DNA from: Malurus cyaneus samueli
Taxonomy: Eukaryota > Chordata > Aves > Passeriformes > Maluridae
NCBI GenBank assembly: GCA_009741485.1
Contig: CM019216.1
Location: 29,219,741-29,283,740, forward strand
DNA length: 64,000 bases
Reading direction: 5' to 3'
In this document: piece after piece, positions 48,961 to 62,528 of the stretch
Position numbering within the stretch: position 1 is the first letter of the stretch
How the letters are laid out: every line of letters begins with the position of its first letter
The notes under the pieces: model-generated
Database searches by the model: none
Seen by the model: the letters and a program-made list of their open reading frames with translations, nothing else
Told to the model about the DNA's origin: nothing
Program-made: the position numbers and the translations under genes

Positions 48961-51324
48961 CAGAGGAGGTGAGCCTGCTGCCCTGCTGGACTGATGTGGA
49001 TGCTCGGAGGCCCCGGGATCCAGGCACTGGATGTGCTGCCACCTGTACCACCCTGCCCCATCCCTGCTCCCCCCGAGCCAGACCTGGCTCTCCCTGCCAT
49101 GAGACCATCAGGATGCTCTAAGTGCTTCTTGAGCCCAACTGCTGCCATGAAAACAATCTATTCTTTGTGTCCTTTCCCTTATAAGGCTGCTGCTGGGTTA
49201 GAAGGTAGGGCCAAGTCTTTCAATCCATGAATTTCCAAATGATCTGGAGTAGCATTATGGTTTTAAATCACCCAAATTTGATTGTAGAGTTTAAGTGATT
49301 TAAAAGTTCGTCATAAATCATACACAAACCAAAGTTTCTCTTTGGGGGTGCAAAAATAAGAACAGGATAGGAAAATATAGAAATTGACCTAGTTTTCCAG
49401 TTGCACATAAACACTGAGCCATCTTGACTGTTGACCAATCCAATCACTACTGGATTAGTGCCAAGGAGGAGTAGGCTAACCCATCAGAAAAGTTATGATA
49501 AATAAAAGATCAAAAGAGAAGATGTCTATAGATACAAAAGATAATGTTTGTTTTTCTTTCCAGAAGCGTGCCTTGAGAACCCAGCACTCTCCAAGAACAG
49601 ACTGTACTGGCATGGGCAGAAAAAAAGCAGTGGGAAAGACCAGCAAATCCCCTTTCAACCACATAAACAAACTTGTCTCTAGGCATGACATCACAATCCA
49701 TAAAATCCTCCAGTGCGAGGCTTTCATTCTGCTTTAAGTGTGTCATAAGCATTAATTTTAGTCTCGACTTGTTGAATAACCCCAGGGGGGAAATGAAAAC
49801 AAGCAATCAAGACTTTCCTCTATTCATCAAAGGTCTGAACGCAGTGTTTCCCACCAGCTGACAATGTATTTCAACCTTTTTCTTGAAGAGCAGCACAGTC
49901 ATAAAGAGCAATGGGGCATGGAGTGTCTCCCTAGCAGGGATGTGAGCTGCTGGGTTATCTTCTGAAAGACCAGATGCTTTTGTTTGTTCACAGTATATTG
50001 ACCGTAACAGAATGAAGAGGGTCTGCTTAGACATACATAGACGTGTAATTCATCCCTTCCTGAAGATGTTTGTGTTTGTGATAATGCCTGGAAATCAACC
50101 AAGCTTCCACTGAAAGGCCTGAATCTACTTCTCCAGAAATAACAGTTTAGAGATAATGTCAAAATAATATGTTACATCCCAACAGTAATGGGCCACAAAG
50201 TGACAGACCGCTGAGAGACAGATGTCAGTGCTCTGACAAATCAGCAAACAAATCTTTTAGTGGATAAGAAGGCTCCCCATTGGTAAGGCACTGGTATTCT
50301 AGTTACAGGGTACATGCTCCAAAGTTTTCACTGAGTGGCAGCTCATGATTAATTTGAGTGAGGGGGAGGATTGGTCTTCTATTTCTTTCTCTTCCATTGC
50401 TTTCAGGCCCTTACGAGGAAAGAGAACAAAATAGGACAAAAATAGCTACATCTATTATTGCCTCACTTTTAAAGTCTAAAAATCAAAAAGGATCTTGTAA
50501 AAGTCTACTTCCCATGCTGAATAAAATTATTTATTTTGCAAGGTGCCGGGGAAAGGTAAAGAGCAGGAATTGGATGAGCAGAGTCAGAAATCAGCTATTT
50601 TATGACCTACCAACGCCATCACCCTTCATCAATCCTAAGATGGCTCTTTTCCTAAAAACTTTTCCATTGAATAAATGACCTCAATTTTCAAATCTACACA
50701 AAGCAGTTCAGAACTGCAGTTTTCCAAACCATGGTAGGAGCTGGTCTCTGAGACAAAACACACAGTCCTGTTGTGTGTGGGATCAGAGCTATGACATGCT
50801 GGATAACCTGGGGTGGGAAATGATGCAGTCCCTGGAACACCACTAGGTCATGGAGGACCCAACAGAAATGCTTATAAGCCAACTCTGTGCATGTCCTCCA
50901 CCAAAACTGCAGCCACTGTTTAGTGTTTTGTCATGTGTTTACATAAAAATTTTGTCCTCTCTAAGAGTTCACTTCTGAAAATAAGCCTCTGTTTTAAATG
51001 CTTTGACAGTGACTGCATAAATTTACATGACGCATTTCACAATCATTGGAAAATTGCTTTGCTTATGATGGATACTCAACATTTCTTTGAGATAAGTTTT
51101 CAGTGGGAGCTGCGGGGGAAGACTGCACTGGCAAGACATCAAAATCTGAGGAAGTCATGGAACACTGTTAATAACATCCTTGTGCTTTACCTCAACAATT
51201 ATTTTTACAGCATAAGGAATTGTGCCAGAAATTCAAATTACACTCATTTTATTACATTTGCCCCAGTGTTTTGCATGCAGGTATAATCCACTTTGCATCA
51301 CAGGAATTAAGTAGGAGCCAATTA
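48961..51324. other. unique non-coding stretch
   Basis: 48961-49220 is GC-richer ('cctgccccatccctgctccccccgag') and may be flanking repeat or LTR-adjacent sequence. The remainder is ordinary AT-rich DNA without a recognisable gene. The overlapping frames at 49476-50162 lie on both strands. Confidence 0.5.
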
Positions 51325-51735
51325 TTGAATCATAGAATTAGAGAACTGTCAAGCCTGGAAGGAGCCTCTGGAAGTCATCTTGTCTAATCTGCCTAGAGCC
51401 AGTGGCCCAAGACCATGTTCAGAGAATTTTTTGATGTCTGTCTGAAGAAGAAGACTCCACATTGACTCTGAACAACCTGCGCCACTGCTTAGCCACTCAG
51501 TCAGTGAAAAAGATTTTCCTGGTGCTCAGATGGAGCTTCCTGTGTTTCAGATTGTGCCCATTGCCTCTGTCACTGGATACCCCTTGAAAGACCTGGCTCT
51601 GTCTTCTTTTCTCCTTCCATCAGGTGCTTATACACACTCATGAGATCCACCCTGAGCCACCTTTTCCCCAAGATGAGCAGTCCACCCAGGTTCTTCCATC
51701 CTCTGCTATTATATTTTCTAGAGTGTGAATGTTGA
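51325..51735 (-). mobile_element. CR1 LINE 3' end, minus strand
   Basis: The plus strand starts 'ttgaatcatagaattag', the complement of the CR1 3' terminus. It continues 'caagcctggaaggagcctctggaagtcatcttgtc', 'aaagattttcctggtgctcagatggagcttcctgtg', 'cccattgcctctgtcactgg' and 'cttatacacactcatgagatcc'. All are antisense CR1 blocks. 5'-truncated near 51735. Confidence 0.9.
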
Positions 51736-54700
51736 ACTGGTAAATCTGACCCATTGCTCCTTTACCCTCTGCCCAGTGCCCTCTGAAATGTGTTTAGGTG
51801 ATTACAACATGGGGCTTTATTACAAAGACTTTTTCCCCAGTTAAGACTAGCAGCACTAAAATTGGCCTTATTTTTCAATACACATGAAGTCACAAATGGG
51901 TAGGAAGAAACCTCTGAAAATGTTGTAAATGTTGATAAAGTGCAAGGAAGAGACATAAATTTTTGTAGGTTTTAGTGTTTTTAAAATTGTTCAACTACCT
52001 ACGTTTCATTTCAATGTGCATGACGACAGAGAGACTTATAGGAATTATAAAACTGATTTCCTTTTTATTCATCTTTTGCTAAAATAATTAGGCTTTCACA
52101 TGAGCTTGCTCTTATGCTGCTTCCGTGGCAGATACTTTGAGCAGATGTGCCCCTTGTGTCTTGCGTCTTAGGAAAGATGGATGGATATTTTTAATATGAC
52201 AAAGAAAATTCTTTTCACTGTTTTATTTCTCCTTGGAGCATTTTCTAGTTTCTACACTAATAATTGCCCACAGAAAAATTATCCTGCATTTTCCTTTTGT
52301 ACAATGCAAGTAACATGCTAAACTAAGAGATGCAAATTCACCCATCCAAAGATGAGATTTTCCCAGTCTTGGGCTTGATGAAGTTCAACAGGGACTGAAG
52401 TTCTGCATCCCAAAACATAAACTAGGCATGGGATACTCAACACACAGCACTTGCTATGCAGTTTCTTTCAAAATGGCCTGGCTGGCTAACCAGGGAGGAA
52501 GATTTTAGCAAAAGACTTTGTAATTTACTCTTGACTGTCCACCTTTGTGTAAGAAGGCACCTCCTGCTTCCTCCTGGAAAGCATTGATTTCAAAGCACAG
52601 TCTCCTGATGTGAAGGGAACAAATTTACTGTAGCTATAAATGGCAAAGCTAAACTGCCAGGTGCTCCAAATGTGTGTTTTTAGAAGCCACACAATGAGTT
52701 CTTATATGGAAGGAATTCTTGAAAATATGGCCATTTTATTAAAATTAAGGCAGGTTGCCAAACCTGACCTGCATTTGAAGATGGGTAGTCACAAATGACC
52801 TTCCATTTAGAAATTACTTAGGTGTATTAAAGTGATACTAGACCTCATTAAATACTTCTATCATACTCTGCTCTCATCAGATCTTGCTAGCTAGGGCACA
52901 GCACCATGACAGCACAGCTGAACAGGCTCTTTTAAAAAGCTATTTCATGTCTGAAATCAGAGTATAACCAGTCCCAGTGCCAAACAGAAGCTGAACTTTC
53001 TGGGAAAGAAAAAAAAAACCCTAATTTAACTCAGGGTACTGAGACTGACTGAAAATCTGGCTGTAATTCATGAAATTCCATGCTGATCCATTTCCAAAGA
53101 GTTTATTAAAGGTAAAACTCAATTGGTTTGGAAGGAACTAGTTCTTCCTCCAGTGGAATTTTTTTTCCACCACACTGAGATGTGGTTTTTGTCACAGTAC
53201 AATGCACAATACTACTAATGTTACAGGATAACCATAGTCCAATGTAATGTGCCAAAAGGCTGCATACTAAGAAAGTGAGAAACGTTGGTTGTAAATTTTG
53301 GCTGCCAAAGCTGGATTGATTCATTCAGCTTTACAAATGTGTTTCCTTTTGCAGCATTTTGTGTAGGTGTAGAACCTGGGGAGAGACTGACAAGAATACA
53401 ATCAGATACAGCACATAAAGGAAGGTGAATTTTAAACTGGAACAAAATATCCTACAATATTGATAATAAAGTAAGGTCTTCCCTGCTGTTGTAGCTGAAG
53501 CCATTCTTAAAACTGCAAAAGCAAAATAAGTTGTGTATGAGAAATACATGTCTCACCAAGACATGGCAATGAATATACAACTTAGGAGTCACAGAACACA
53601 TTTTATCCTAATGATCATAATTTGTCATAATGATCATAATTTACCACTCTATTCACTCTGTTTACACAGAGTCCAAAACACAGGGAAAACAAAGAAGTCA
53701 TTCTGCATGTGAAATACAAGCTATTTGGATCCTCTGGGGTTCTAAAAGCACAGTTGACTGGACTTTCTTAATTTACCATGTAGTGGAGAGTCTAGGTATC
53801 ACAGAACCATTCTTCCAAAATGAAAAATATTTCAGCAAAACATATGGAGTTGTGAACCAATGTGTTCTATTCTGACCTACATACATTTTCAAAGTCTTGC
53901 ATTACATGCAGGAAGTCTGACAAAGACAGGTAATAAAAATAAGGGAGATCTGCCTTTTCTGAGCACTTCCAGGTAAGACCTATACCTTGACCTGAAATGA
54001 AACTCTTCTTGCACATTCCCATCCACAGGTTTGTTTACCTCTCTAGCATTTCTAAGTTCACCACATCTCATGAGACCATCGTAGAAGCATTTTAAAAAGG
54101 AATGAACAATATATTTTGGCTTCAAGACCTCAAGAGTTCTTTATTTACTCTAATGTGCAAGATGGATCTATTAAAACACATATTACTAGACAGAAAATAG
54201 GAAAAAAAATCTTCTTGTGATAGTTAATCATATACATTGCCATAAAATTATCCATTCACCTCTGAATAACAGATGAATTATTCATAAATACAAAAGTTGT
54301 TTTATTTTTCATGTAAAAAATTCAGGAATTTGGTAATATTGCTTCTGACACAGCCAATGACACACAATCTTTCTTTGGCTGAAAGATTATCATCTATGTC
54401 CCCTTTTAATGTCTTTCAATTTAGAGCTAATTTCAATGAGAATTGTCTAAAATATTTATTTGTACAAAACTGCCTGTGATTCAATCCATTTTTGTATGCT
54501 GGTACATAAGGCAGGATACAGCAACCATTCACATTTCTAGCATATTCCCTTTAAAAACAATATCAATCACATTCTGCTTCAAATTACTGCATTTTTAGAA
54601 TATACAGGAATTCTGTCTGTGTAGTACCTGCCAGATGGTAAGCACATTTGTTTTACAGTGTAGGCTTCTTACTTATGTTTCTGTACTTCTGTAGATGATC

Positions 54701-57700
54701 AGCTACAATCTTCACTATACTTTCCAGTAAATCTCAATAAATAACAGCAAAAAGCATTGCCATAAACATGAAGATTTTTGAGCAAAACTGTGGGTTTTTT
54801 TAAATTTTACATCTGTTTCAGCATCTGTAGTTCAAGTATTATATGTGTAATACCTCAGTTCTTAATTTGTTCCACTTCTCTCTTTTCTGTTTTTTAATGA
54901 CAGCATTCACTCTCTTCCACCCCTCCAACTTCAGTCTTTGTAGGAACAGCCCATACAGTCCTCCTAAGGGACAGGTTTTGTAAAATTTTACCATCCAGCC
55001 CTGTGAAGGAATAGTCCAAATGATGAGCTTTTAAGGATTTCCCAAACTAATACTGTTAATATACTACATCAGCAGAGAATAGTATTTTTCAGAGATAAAT
55101 GCTGAGCCTGACTTTCCTTTCCAAACACACATGGGGACCTCCCAGGATGACATTTCAGCCCAGCCTGGGGCCATCAGCCCCTGCCCCAGCACTGTTATGA
55201 AACCCTTTGATTTCATGCCACTGTCTAAGTAATGCTTGAGATCTTTAATATACATTGAAATACCTTTCTCTTCAAATTTCTGAGGGCTGCACCCATTTCA
55301 TTAGGAAATTTCTTGCCTTATTTGTGGGGAAGCAGGTGCCATAAAAGGGAGACACATCTTCCAGACATGTATTTGAGAAATTGGATAGGTATAGGGAATG
55401 TTTGGTGCTGTTTTGACTTTTGTTGCTACTGAAAAGAGATTAGTTCAGGAGATGGGAAATATAACTGCAGGAGACTACCTTAAAGGATGCACTGGCTGGG
55501 ATTTTACAGTCTACAGGCATTTTCTGTCAAATATACTGTACACAAGGGCATTGCCAAATAACAATAGAGAGTATTCATGGTATTCTGAGGAACTGCCAAA
55601 GAAAACAAGTCTGCAGATTACCCTTTATTTGATGTTATGCTGACATTTTTCACATGAACAGAGTTTCTGGAACTGAAAATTTAGGGATAAACATCTAAGA
55701 ATGGACTCTGGGCCAGGATTCCTGCTTTCTATTCAAACCTTAGTTATGATTTTATATCTTTGGTCATTTACCCATAATGCAAAATAATGCTAAGATTAAA
55801 AGCCATTTTAGTTAAAAGAACATTATTTTCACTGTCTTCCAGTGCACCAAAAAGTACTTTTGTTCCTTGAAATTGAATAGAAGTAATAGATTTGTATTAA
55901 AATAATTTCTTAAACCATTTCACTTCATAGTTGACAGCCATGTAAGGTAGGTACTTATAAGAAGAAAATAATATAATCTACCCAGAAGTCTTCTCACCTA
56001 TTAATCTATCACAACAGGAGTATGAAAGCTGGAAGAGGTCTAACAGTTTAAAAAGATACAGGGAGACTTGCAAAGGCCAATACTTACACAAGTGTCAACA
56101 ATAAGAAACTCTAAAACTCTGTGTCCAATCCCCTACTTTAAGTTCTGGGTACAAGATGGGTAATAACAAGGTGCAAATCACATGGACTACATGATTCAGG
56201 AATCCTAGAAACTTTCTTAATCTTTTGTTCATATACTGCCAGAAAAATTACAAGCAAACAAGTGCTTGGAATAGCAGGAAGGCAAAGGGAGTGGAAGACA
56301 GCAGAGGGTGCTGGCTTGTCCGACTTTACTTTGCCAGGATAAACAACCCCAAATCCTGCAATCACCAGCTGCCCTGGACCACCTTGGTGTTCCTCAGACA
56401 AACCAGCTCTGACATGCCCTTATCCTTCACATTTCCTGGAAGCCCAGAGCTAAACAGGCAGGAGGCCTTTAGGGTGGGGAGCAGCACATTAGCTTCAGGC
56501 AGAGGGCATGGAAGAAGGGAAGGAACACCATGCCAGGCACGAGATGTTGGCATAACATGAGAGAGAAACCACTCCTGTACAGTGTACAGTAATTCCAGTT
56601 CCTTTGTTCTTTGTCATGAGCAGAAACCAAAGCTGCAAACATTAAATGAAGTGTTGCAATTTTCCAGCAGAGGTTGCTATGAGCCATAAACATCAGGGCA
56701 CAAAAACTGATAAATGTCTCACATTTTTTTCAGTTTGGCAGCTACAAAACCAGTATTACTCAGGGTATTTATCAGTTCTATATATGTCTGCTTATCCCAG
56801 ACATACTTTTTTTGACAATACTGGAGTTCTGTTTTTTTGCTCAGAGACCAATTATTCTGGTGAAGGTCGTGACAGAAGGCCCTGGATAGGTTCCCTCTCT
56901 AATGGAAAAAGATACAGCATTTGTTTTCTTCTTTCTGGTATTTCCTGTGCATCTGAAGCTTTTCTACTTTCATTACAGATGAAGGAAGAAAATACATCTC
57001 CTTCAATATTTTTAACTTCAGAACTTTACAGGGATAACATGCTCTGAAAATGAGAAACAGAAAGTATTTTATTTCTTCTCTGTCCCATTTTCACTGATTT
57101 GTTCAATATTTAATATTATACAAATAATCTTTGGGGAAGATAACTCAAGGCTGGTTAAAGAGGCCAAGTTATTAGGGCGATATTACTTTTTGAAATTCAG
57201 AGATCAGCCGGTATCTCAAAGTAAGCACCCAGAAAAAAGGCATGTTCTTAAAACTTTAGGAAATCTTGAAAATCCAGTGAATAGCAAGCCACTGCCCAGG
57301 AAGTAACAAATATGAGCTTCACAAAGAAAATGTGCAGTGGGAATGAACAAAAACCTCAAAACATCCCTGGACAGCCTATAGAGGAATCAGAGACAGGGGC
57401 AGTCAAACTGGGCACAAAACTATTCTTTATGAACAGTTCAGAAAAAAATGGGTGTTCTAGGATGAAGAAATTCAGAACCACAAAGCTGACACAGAAGTGA
57501 AACTGAGACCAGTGCTTGTGTTACAACTCAATATACTCTTGCTGCATTTCCTCATCAAAAAGCAAATATCTGATTACTAAGGGTTTTCTAAATCTCCAAG
57601 CTTAGAGAACAGATTTGTTGACCCAAAGAAGGACTACAAATGCAACCTCACTAAATTTGGTGGAAAAAAAAATATCATATGAGAGAATTTCACAATCACT

Positions 57701-58548
57701 CTCTGAGATATAATTGTCACAATTAGCTCAATGATTGCACAAAAGAACAAAAACAATAAGATGGAAACTCATGGTAACTCATTACTTAATGAAAATGCAA
57801 TTGAGCAAATTTTTTTTTTTTACATACCAATAGTTTATCAGCACGAAAATCACTGCTGGATTCTATTTTTTTTTTAGCTGAATGTCACCTATGTCATCAT
57901 GTTCAGATGTGGAGAAACATTCAAGAGAATTTCTTTTAATCCCCAACTCCTTTTCCAGGGCATGAAAGTGATGGCTAAGCATTTTTTAATTAGTTGGTCA
58001 CTGCAAAAGTTTGTGGTCTTCTGCAGGATACTGAAGGAAATAAACCCTTCATTAGAAGCTGTGTTTTGTTTATGGCTTTAAGTTGGTCTGATCTTTTTGA
58101 CTTTGTTGACCTGAAATACAACTACCTTCATATTGTTATATTCAATAGTACACCAAAAATTAAATTATACAAAGTATTCATTCTTATTTTAAAAACTGAC
58201 ACAAAAACAATTCATGTTCTCACAATGCAACATCTTCCCAAACTCTTTTCCCATTTGTAGCTTTGGTCTGAACTGCAGTCAAAAAATGCCAACACATTAT
58301 TTCGCTTCCTAACAGCAGGAACAACCTCAAGGATTATGGGACTTCTTTAATGTGTTTTCCACAGAAGAATTTATTTTGGAAACTTGCTAATAAGAATTAT
58401 TGCCTTTAAGATTTATAGAGATTGACCAAGTTACCACTTACATATATATGTATATAACTTTTTTTAATACAATGAGCGGCTTTCATGGCAACAAAAATCA
58501 ACTGCTGGTGGTGTTTTTTGAAACTCTTTATGTGTGGCCAAATCAGTT
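51736..58548. other. long unique AT-rich non-coding stretch
   Basis: No gene or repeat that I can name over about 6.8 kb. A 19-base direct duplication ('aatgatcataattt' twice) is at 53611-53642. The 133-residue frame at 56646-57047 shows no recognisable family. A second T run lies at 57810-57822. Confidence 0.55.
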
Positions 58549-58568
58549 NNNNNNNNNNNNNNNNNNNN
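58549..58568. other. assembly gap of 20 N
   Basis: Exactly 20 consecutive N. This is probably a fixed-size placeholder, so the true length is unknown. The apparent 97-residue frame across it (58400-58693) is not meaningful. Confidence 0.98.
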
Positions 58569-58848
58569 GTCTCCCTAGGGTATTCAACAGACTAGTGCAA
58601 AATGGCAGCAAAAGTAAAAATGAAGGACAGCACTTTTACATCCTTTCTTTCGTTCCATTTTTGCCTACTACTGCACAAACATCTCAGCAGTGATGCATTA
58701 CCACAATATTTAGCCTTCATAAATTGCTAACACCGTCTGTGTATTTTTGCAGTTTTGCTGTGCATGCTATGAGAAATGCAAAGCTTGCTCTCTGAGCAGA
58801 GGTTTGTGGGACAAAGATTGCCTTCATTAAGTTCCTCTCTGCAAACAC
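58569..58848. other. short unique spacer between gap and CR1
   Basis: No feature recognised. Confidence 0.6.
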
Positions 58849-59272
58849 GGAATCACAGAATCCCAGAGTCACAGAATGGGTGAGTTTGGAAGGGATCACA
58901 ATGGGTCCTGTGATCCAACCTCCCTGCTCAAGCAGGGTCATCCCAGAGCACATGGCACAGGATTGTATCCAGATGGTTCTTTAATATCTCCTGTGAGGGA
59001 GGCTCCAAAACTTCCCTGGGTAATCTGTTCCAGTGCAGGGTCACTCACAAGCAAAGACGTATTTCTTCATATTCAAATGGAACTTCCCGTACAACAGTTC
59101 CTGCCCACTGCCTCTTGTCCTGTTGCATGGCCCCACTGGGAAAAACCTGGACACATCCTCTTGACACCCTCCCTGCAGACACTGACAGACAGACGGGGCC
59201 CCCTCTCAGTCGTCCCTTCTTGAGGCTGAACAGGCTCAACTCCCTCACCCTATCAAACGCTCCATTCTGATT
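58849..59272 (-). mobile_element. CR1 LINE 3' end, minus strand, fairly young
   Basis: The left end has the repeated terminal units 'ggaatcacagaatcccagagtcacagaatgggtg', the complement of the CR1 3' microsatellite-like terminus. It is followed by 'tttggaagggatcac', 'tgctcaagcagggtcatcccagagcac', 'gtaatctgttccagtgcagggtcac', 'gcctcttgtcctgttgcatggccccactggg' and 'cttgaggctgaacaggctcaactccctcaccc'. This copy is the cleanest CR1 in the window and is 5'-truncated near 59272. Confidence 0.95.
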
Positions 59273-61391
59273 TTAAACAGGCAGCAGCCCTTTCCCACCT
59301 GTTTGTTTTTACCCATAGTTTTTGCCAAAATGAGAGGCAATGTGTATGCAATTAAAATTCAGCTTTCAAACAATTTCCTTCTTTAAAAATGTCAGACTAT
59401 GTAAACTTCTCAGTTGTGTATGAGACATTCAGGAACTGAAATTTGTTTGTATTTGCATTGAATCTGTATTTTTCCAGGATTTATTTGGCTTAGCTTTAAA
59501 ACAGCTTTTGCAGAAGTGTCATCAGTAGCCTTACCACCTCCTGAGAGTCATTCCCCTTAAGAATTCCTGGAAATAAGTTTTCTTTCTTGTTGGCCTCAAA
59601 CAGTAAACACTCATTTATAAGCTGCCCAAACATCTAAAGTATTTTTTCATATTTTGGATAGGCCACTGAAAGTTCTTTTTACTCCAAAATGTGCTGTCAG
59701 AAATCTGACTCATGTCAAATAGGTGAAAGAAGTGTTAACCAGCTTTGATGATTATGGGGACTTTTAAATTAAACAAAAATGCTTATCAGCACTTATCTAA
59801 ATTTCACAGATGGTCACAATTCATACTTTGCAATTCTGTGCCTGTAGGGAGCACAAAAGCTAAAGCTTACATCTGCCCTGCAGATCTGTGAGCAGAATTT
59901 TGTCATTAAAGATGTGTTGACTACCAATAAGCTCAGGTTTTATTGAATGTTTAAATATTTCAGGCCACCAGATAATCAAATAGTGGCATTTCTATTAGGG
60001 TCAATATCAATAAAGAACACCAAAAAATTCAAGGCATTCTTGGCAGGTATTTGGTGTATTTTATGAGGAAATAAAAATAATTTAAAATATATGCTTTGAA
60101 TAAGGTAAAAATTTCCATTTATAGAACAGAAAGGAATCTTTTAAATGAAGATGTGGGCATCTAGTCAAGTTTATCTTAGAGGCAATGCCAGAAAAAATGA
60201 GATGGGAGATCAATGCAAGATGTCATTATTTTTAAATATAATTCATATAACCCTTCTCATCACTTCTCAAAATTTCTACTAGTACCTTTTTTTTTTCCTG
60301 ACAGACACATGCCTTTCTGTATTGTACATGAAGCTCCAGAACATGTTTTTCATATTTAGATCTGGACACACAGAAAAAAAAAACCTAAAGAATTAATAGC
60401 TTCAATTCTTCTTTAAACATTCCTCAGTCCAACCCAAAATTATTTTCTTACAGTCTAAAAGGCATGTGGCTGTAATCAGGATCACTCTTTGAAATGCTGT
60501 TTGTTTGTGTTTTGTTTCACTGATAAGCAGTCAGGCAGTCTATGGAGTTGTGTAATTTTCATTTGTGGATAAAAAAATCTGCCATGCAGCTTCCAGGGCA
60601 GAGCAGGATCCAGCGATCAGGATGCCAGCCTGCACATCCAGCATCACTTCTGTGACAGATGTCCTCCATGATCTTAGGAAACAGAGCTCCAGCTTTCCCA
60701 GTTATGTCAAAAGGCTTGGCTCCACGTTGTATAGCAAAAGCAATTTCTACTTCCAAGGCAGACAGTTAAGATACCACGGATAAGAAGGATCACCACCGTC
60801 AACTCTCTCCTCCTCATTTAGGAAATTATTCTTCTGGCCCAGTGTTTCTCTTGTCACCCTGTCTGGGTAAAGCTACATCACTGTGATAGAGCTGTGTGAA
60901 CAGAGCAGGGAGCAGCCAGCTGATCCCAGAAGGATGGAACTCGGCAAACACCACACACCCGCTCCCTCCAGCAAGCTTTTGGTAATGTCAGTGCTGCACA
61001 ATGCTCACAGCACACCAGCAACCAGAGCTTATGGAACTTTAGGCATTCTCTGCAGTCCATCACATGGAAAACATCCCAGCAGCAGCCATCCACCAGAAAT
61101 CCCCCAAAAAGACAGCTACTAATCTTCACAGTCAATCTAATTTTCTTCACCAAATGCCTTACAGACGTAATTTTTCAAAAGTTGTTCATACCTCAGACAG
61201 AGGAAGCATGTCCTGCTTTCATCCACACACCTCTAACCACCACAGCCCAAATCCCTTTTAGACAATTCCCATTCTAATTGAGTTTTGATACCTGGCATTT
61301 CCAGATGATTAAGTAAATAACACTATTACAGTACAAATATAGTCCCACAATGCCCTTCAAAAAATGAACAGACACATAAATTTTCAGTAGT
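59273..61391. other. unique non-coding stretch downstream of the putative minus-strand gene
   Basis: AT-rich with no supported gene. 60590-60780 gives a 65-residue minus-strand frame ('FDITGKAGALFPKIMED' in the middle) that reads less like random sequence than its neighbours. I do not recognise it, and no splice signals clearly frame it. A run of T is at about 60288-60297. Confidence 0.45.
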
Positions 61392-61397
61392 TTTATT
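61392..61397 (-). terminator. AATAAA polyadenylation signal for the minus-strand terminal exon
   Basis: The minus strand reads 'tttcaataaaactactg' here, about 870 bases after the stop codon at 62266. It is the first canonical AATAAA I find downstream of that stop, so it would close a 3' UTR of ordinary length. Confidence 0.4.
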
Positions 61398-62265
61398 GAA
61401 AAATGCCTCTTTCATTTCAGAAATAAATAATATAAGGCAGTGAAATTCACAATTTGCAGTTAAAATATAAAAGCAGCAATTCTATATCCATAGTCTTGCA
61501 AATGATTTCCAACTGCTTTTGGTAACTAAGAAACATTGTATTCTGGAAAAAAAAAAACATACTAAATATACAACATAAACATGCAATTCCATCTCTGCAG
61601 GATTGACTGCAATTTGGCATAAATGTAACTGTGTCTACAAACAAGGAGATTTCAGGCATTATTAAACTGTATCCAGTTGATACAATGATTTCAGCTACTT
61701 AATGTTTGTGGTGTTTAGAGGAGATGTATAAGAGCAGTATATGCTCCGCAGATTGTAACTCAGAATAGAAGAAAATTACAATGATACTGGAAGGAGAGGG
61801 AAAATTTTGTTTCTTTTTAACTAGATATTGCAGACCTGTGATCTGACTGAACTGAAAACATGCATTTGAAAAAGAAGAAAAACGTAGAGCTAAAGCAGAC
61901 AGTCCTTAGAAAATTTGCAGCAGCTCTGTGGTTATTTTTGTTTTGGCTTTTTTGTTTTCTCTTTTTTCTTTTTTTAATGTATTTCTTTTTACATTATTTT
62001 AATGAAAAGGCAGCACTGGGATAACTGAACGCACACCTTATCCTGTATGAAACCGCTATAAGCAACAGTATTTTACAAGCATTTCCAGAGCAACATGAAG
62101 TGTTTGGGTACACACATTGCTATCCTCACATCAGCGAGATACAGCACAGGGGCATGTCTGATATGGAAAGACCAGAAAGCCATTGCAAAAGGAATCATGC
62201 ACTCTCCCTGTGTGTATCTGCAAATGCAAGCACAGCAAAAAAAACCAAAACAAGACACAGATCTT
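61398..62265 (-). other. candidate 3' untranslated region
   Basis: This stretch lies between the stop of the 62266 frame and an AATAAA. On the minus strand it is AT-rich with A-rich runs (near 61950-61980) and has no long frame in continuation. The assignment rests entirely on the coding call next to it. Confidence 0.35.
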
Positions 62266-62528
62266 TTACAGTTTTGTTTTTGCATTTCTTGACAGTGATC
62301 TTTTCCAGCGCATGTGCTCAGGGTATTCTGGTGAATGCATTTCAACTCCATAGTCCTCATACTCGTCCTCTCTCCTTTCTGACTCCATAGGTACTATAAA
62401 GGGTTCACCTTCAGGCTGATAGGGTCCACTTTCAGGCACGTATGGTTCTGGTTGAAAATAGTTGTCCGATTGAACATAATAGTTATCGCATGTCTTTGAA
62501 TCCACATATGCAATGAAAGTTAGTCTGT
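62266..62528 (-). CDS. candidate C-terminal coding exon of an unidentified gene
   Basis: On the minus strand an open frame runs from a stop near 62545 to TAA at 62268-62266. Its composition is unlike chance frames here: rich in Tyr, Pro, Glu and Asp ('EPYVPESGPYQPEGEPF', then 'RREDEYEDYG'), ending in a basic segment ('RWKRSLSRNAKTKL'). There is no initiating ATG, which fits a last exon and not a whole gene. Two acceptors are possible. One follows 'ctaacattatgtag' (exon starting at 62528, one base of the first codon supplied by the previous exon). The other follows 'attcaaag' (start 62493, codon boundary). Both have a 'ctaac' branch-like motif upstream but weak pyrimidine tracts. No membrane segment is visible, so an acidic cytoplasmic tail is one reading. 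I do not recognise the family. It could still be a chance frame of 80-88 codons. Confidence 0.45.

Noticed and set aside
56646..57047. 133-residue open frame
   Set aside because: No recognisable motif or splice context, and the composition looks random.
58400..58693. 97-residue frame spanning the N gap
   Set aside because: It reads through 20 undefined bases, so the frame is not real evidence.
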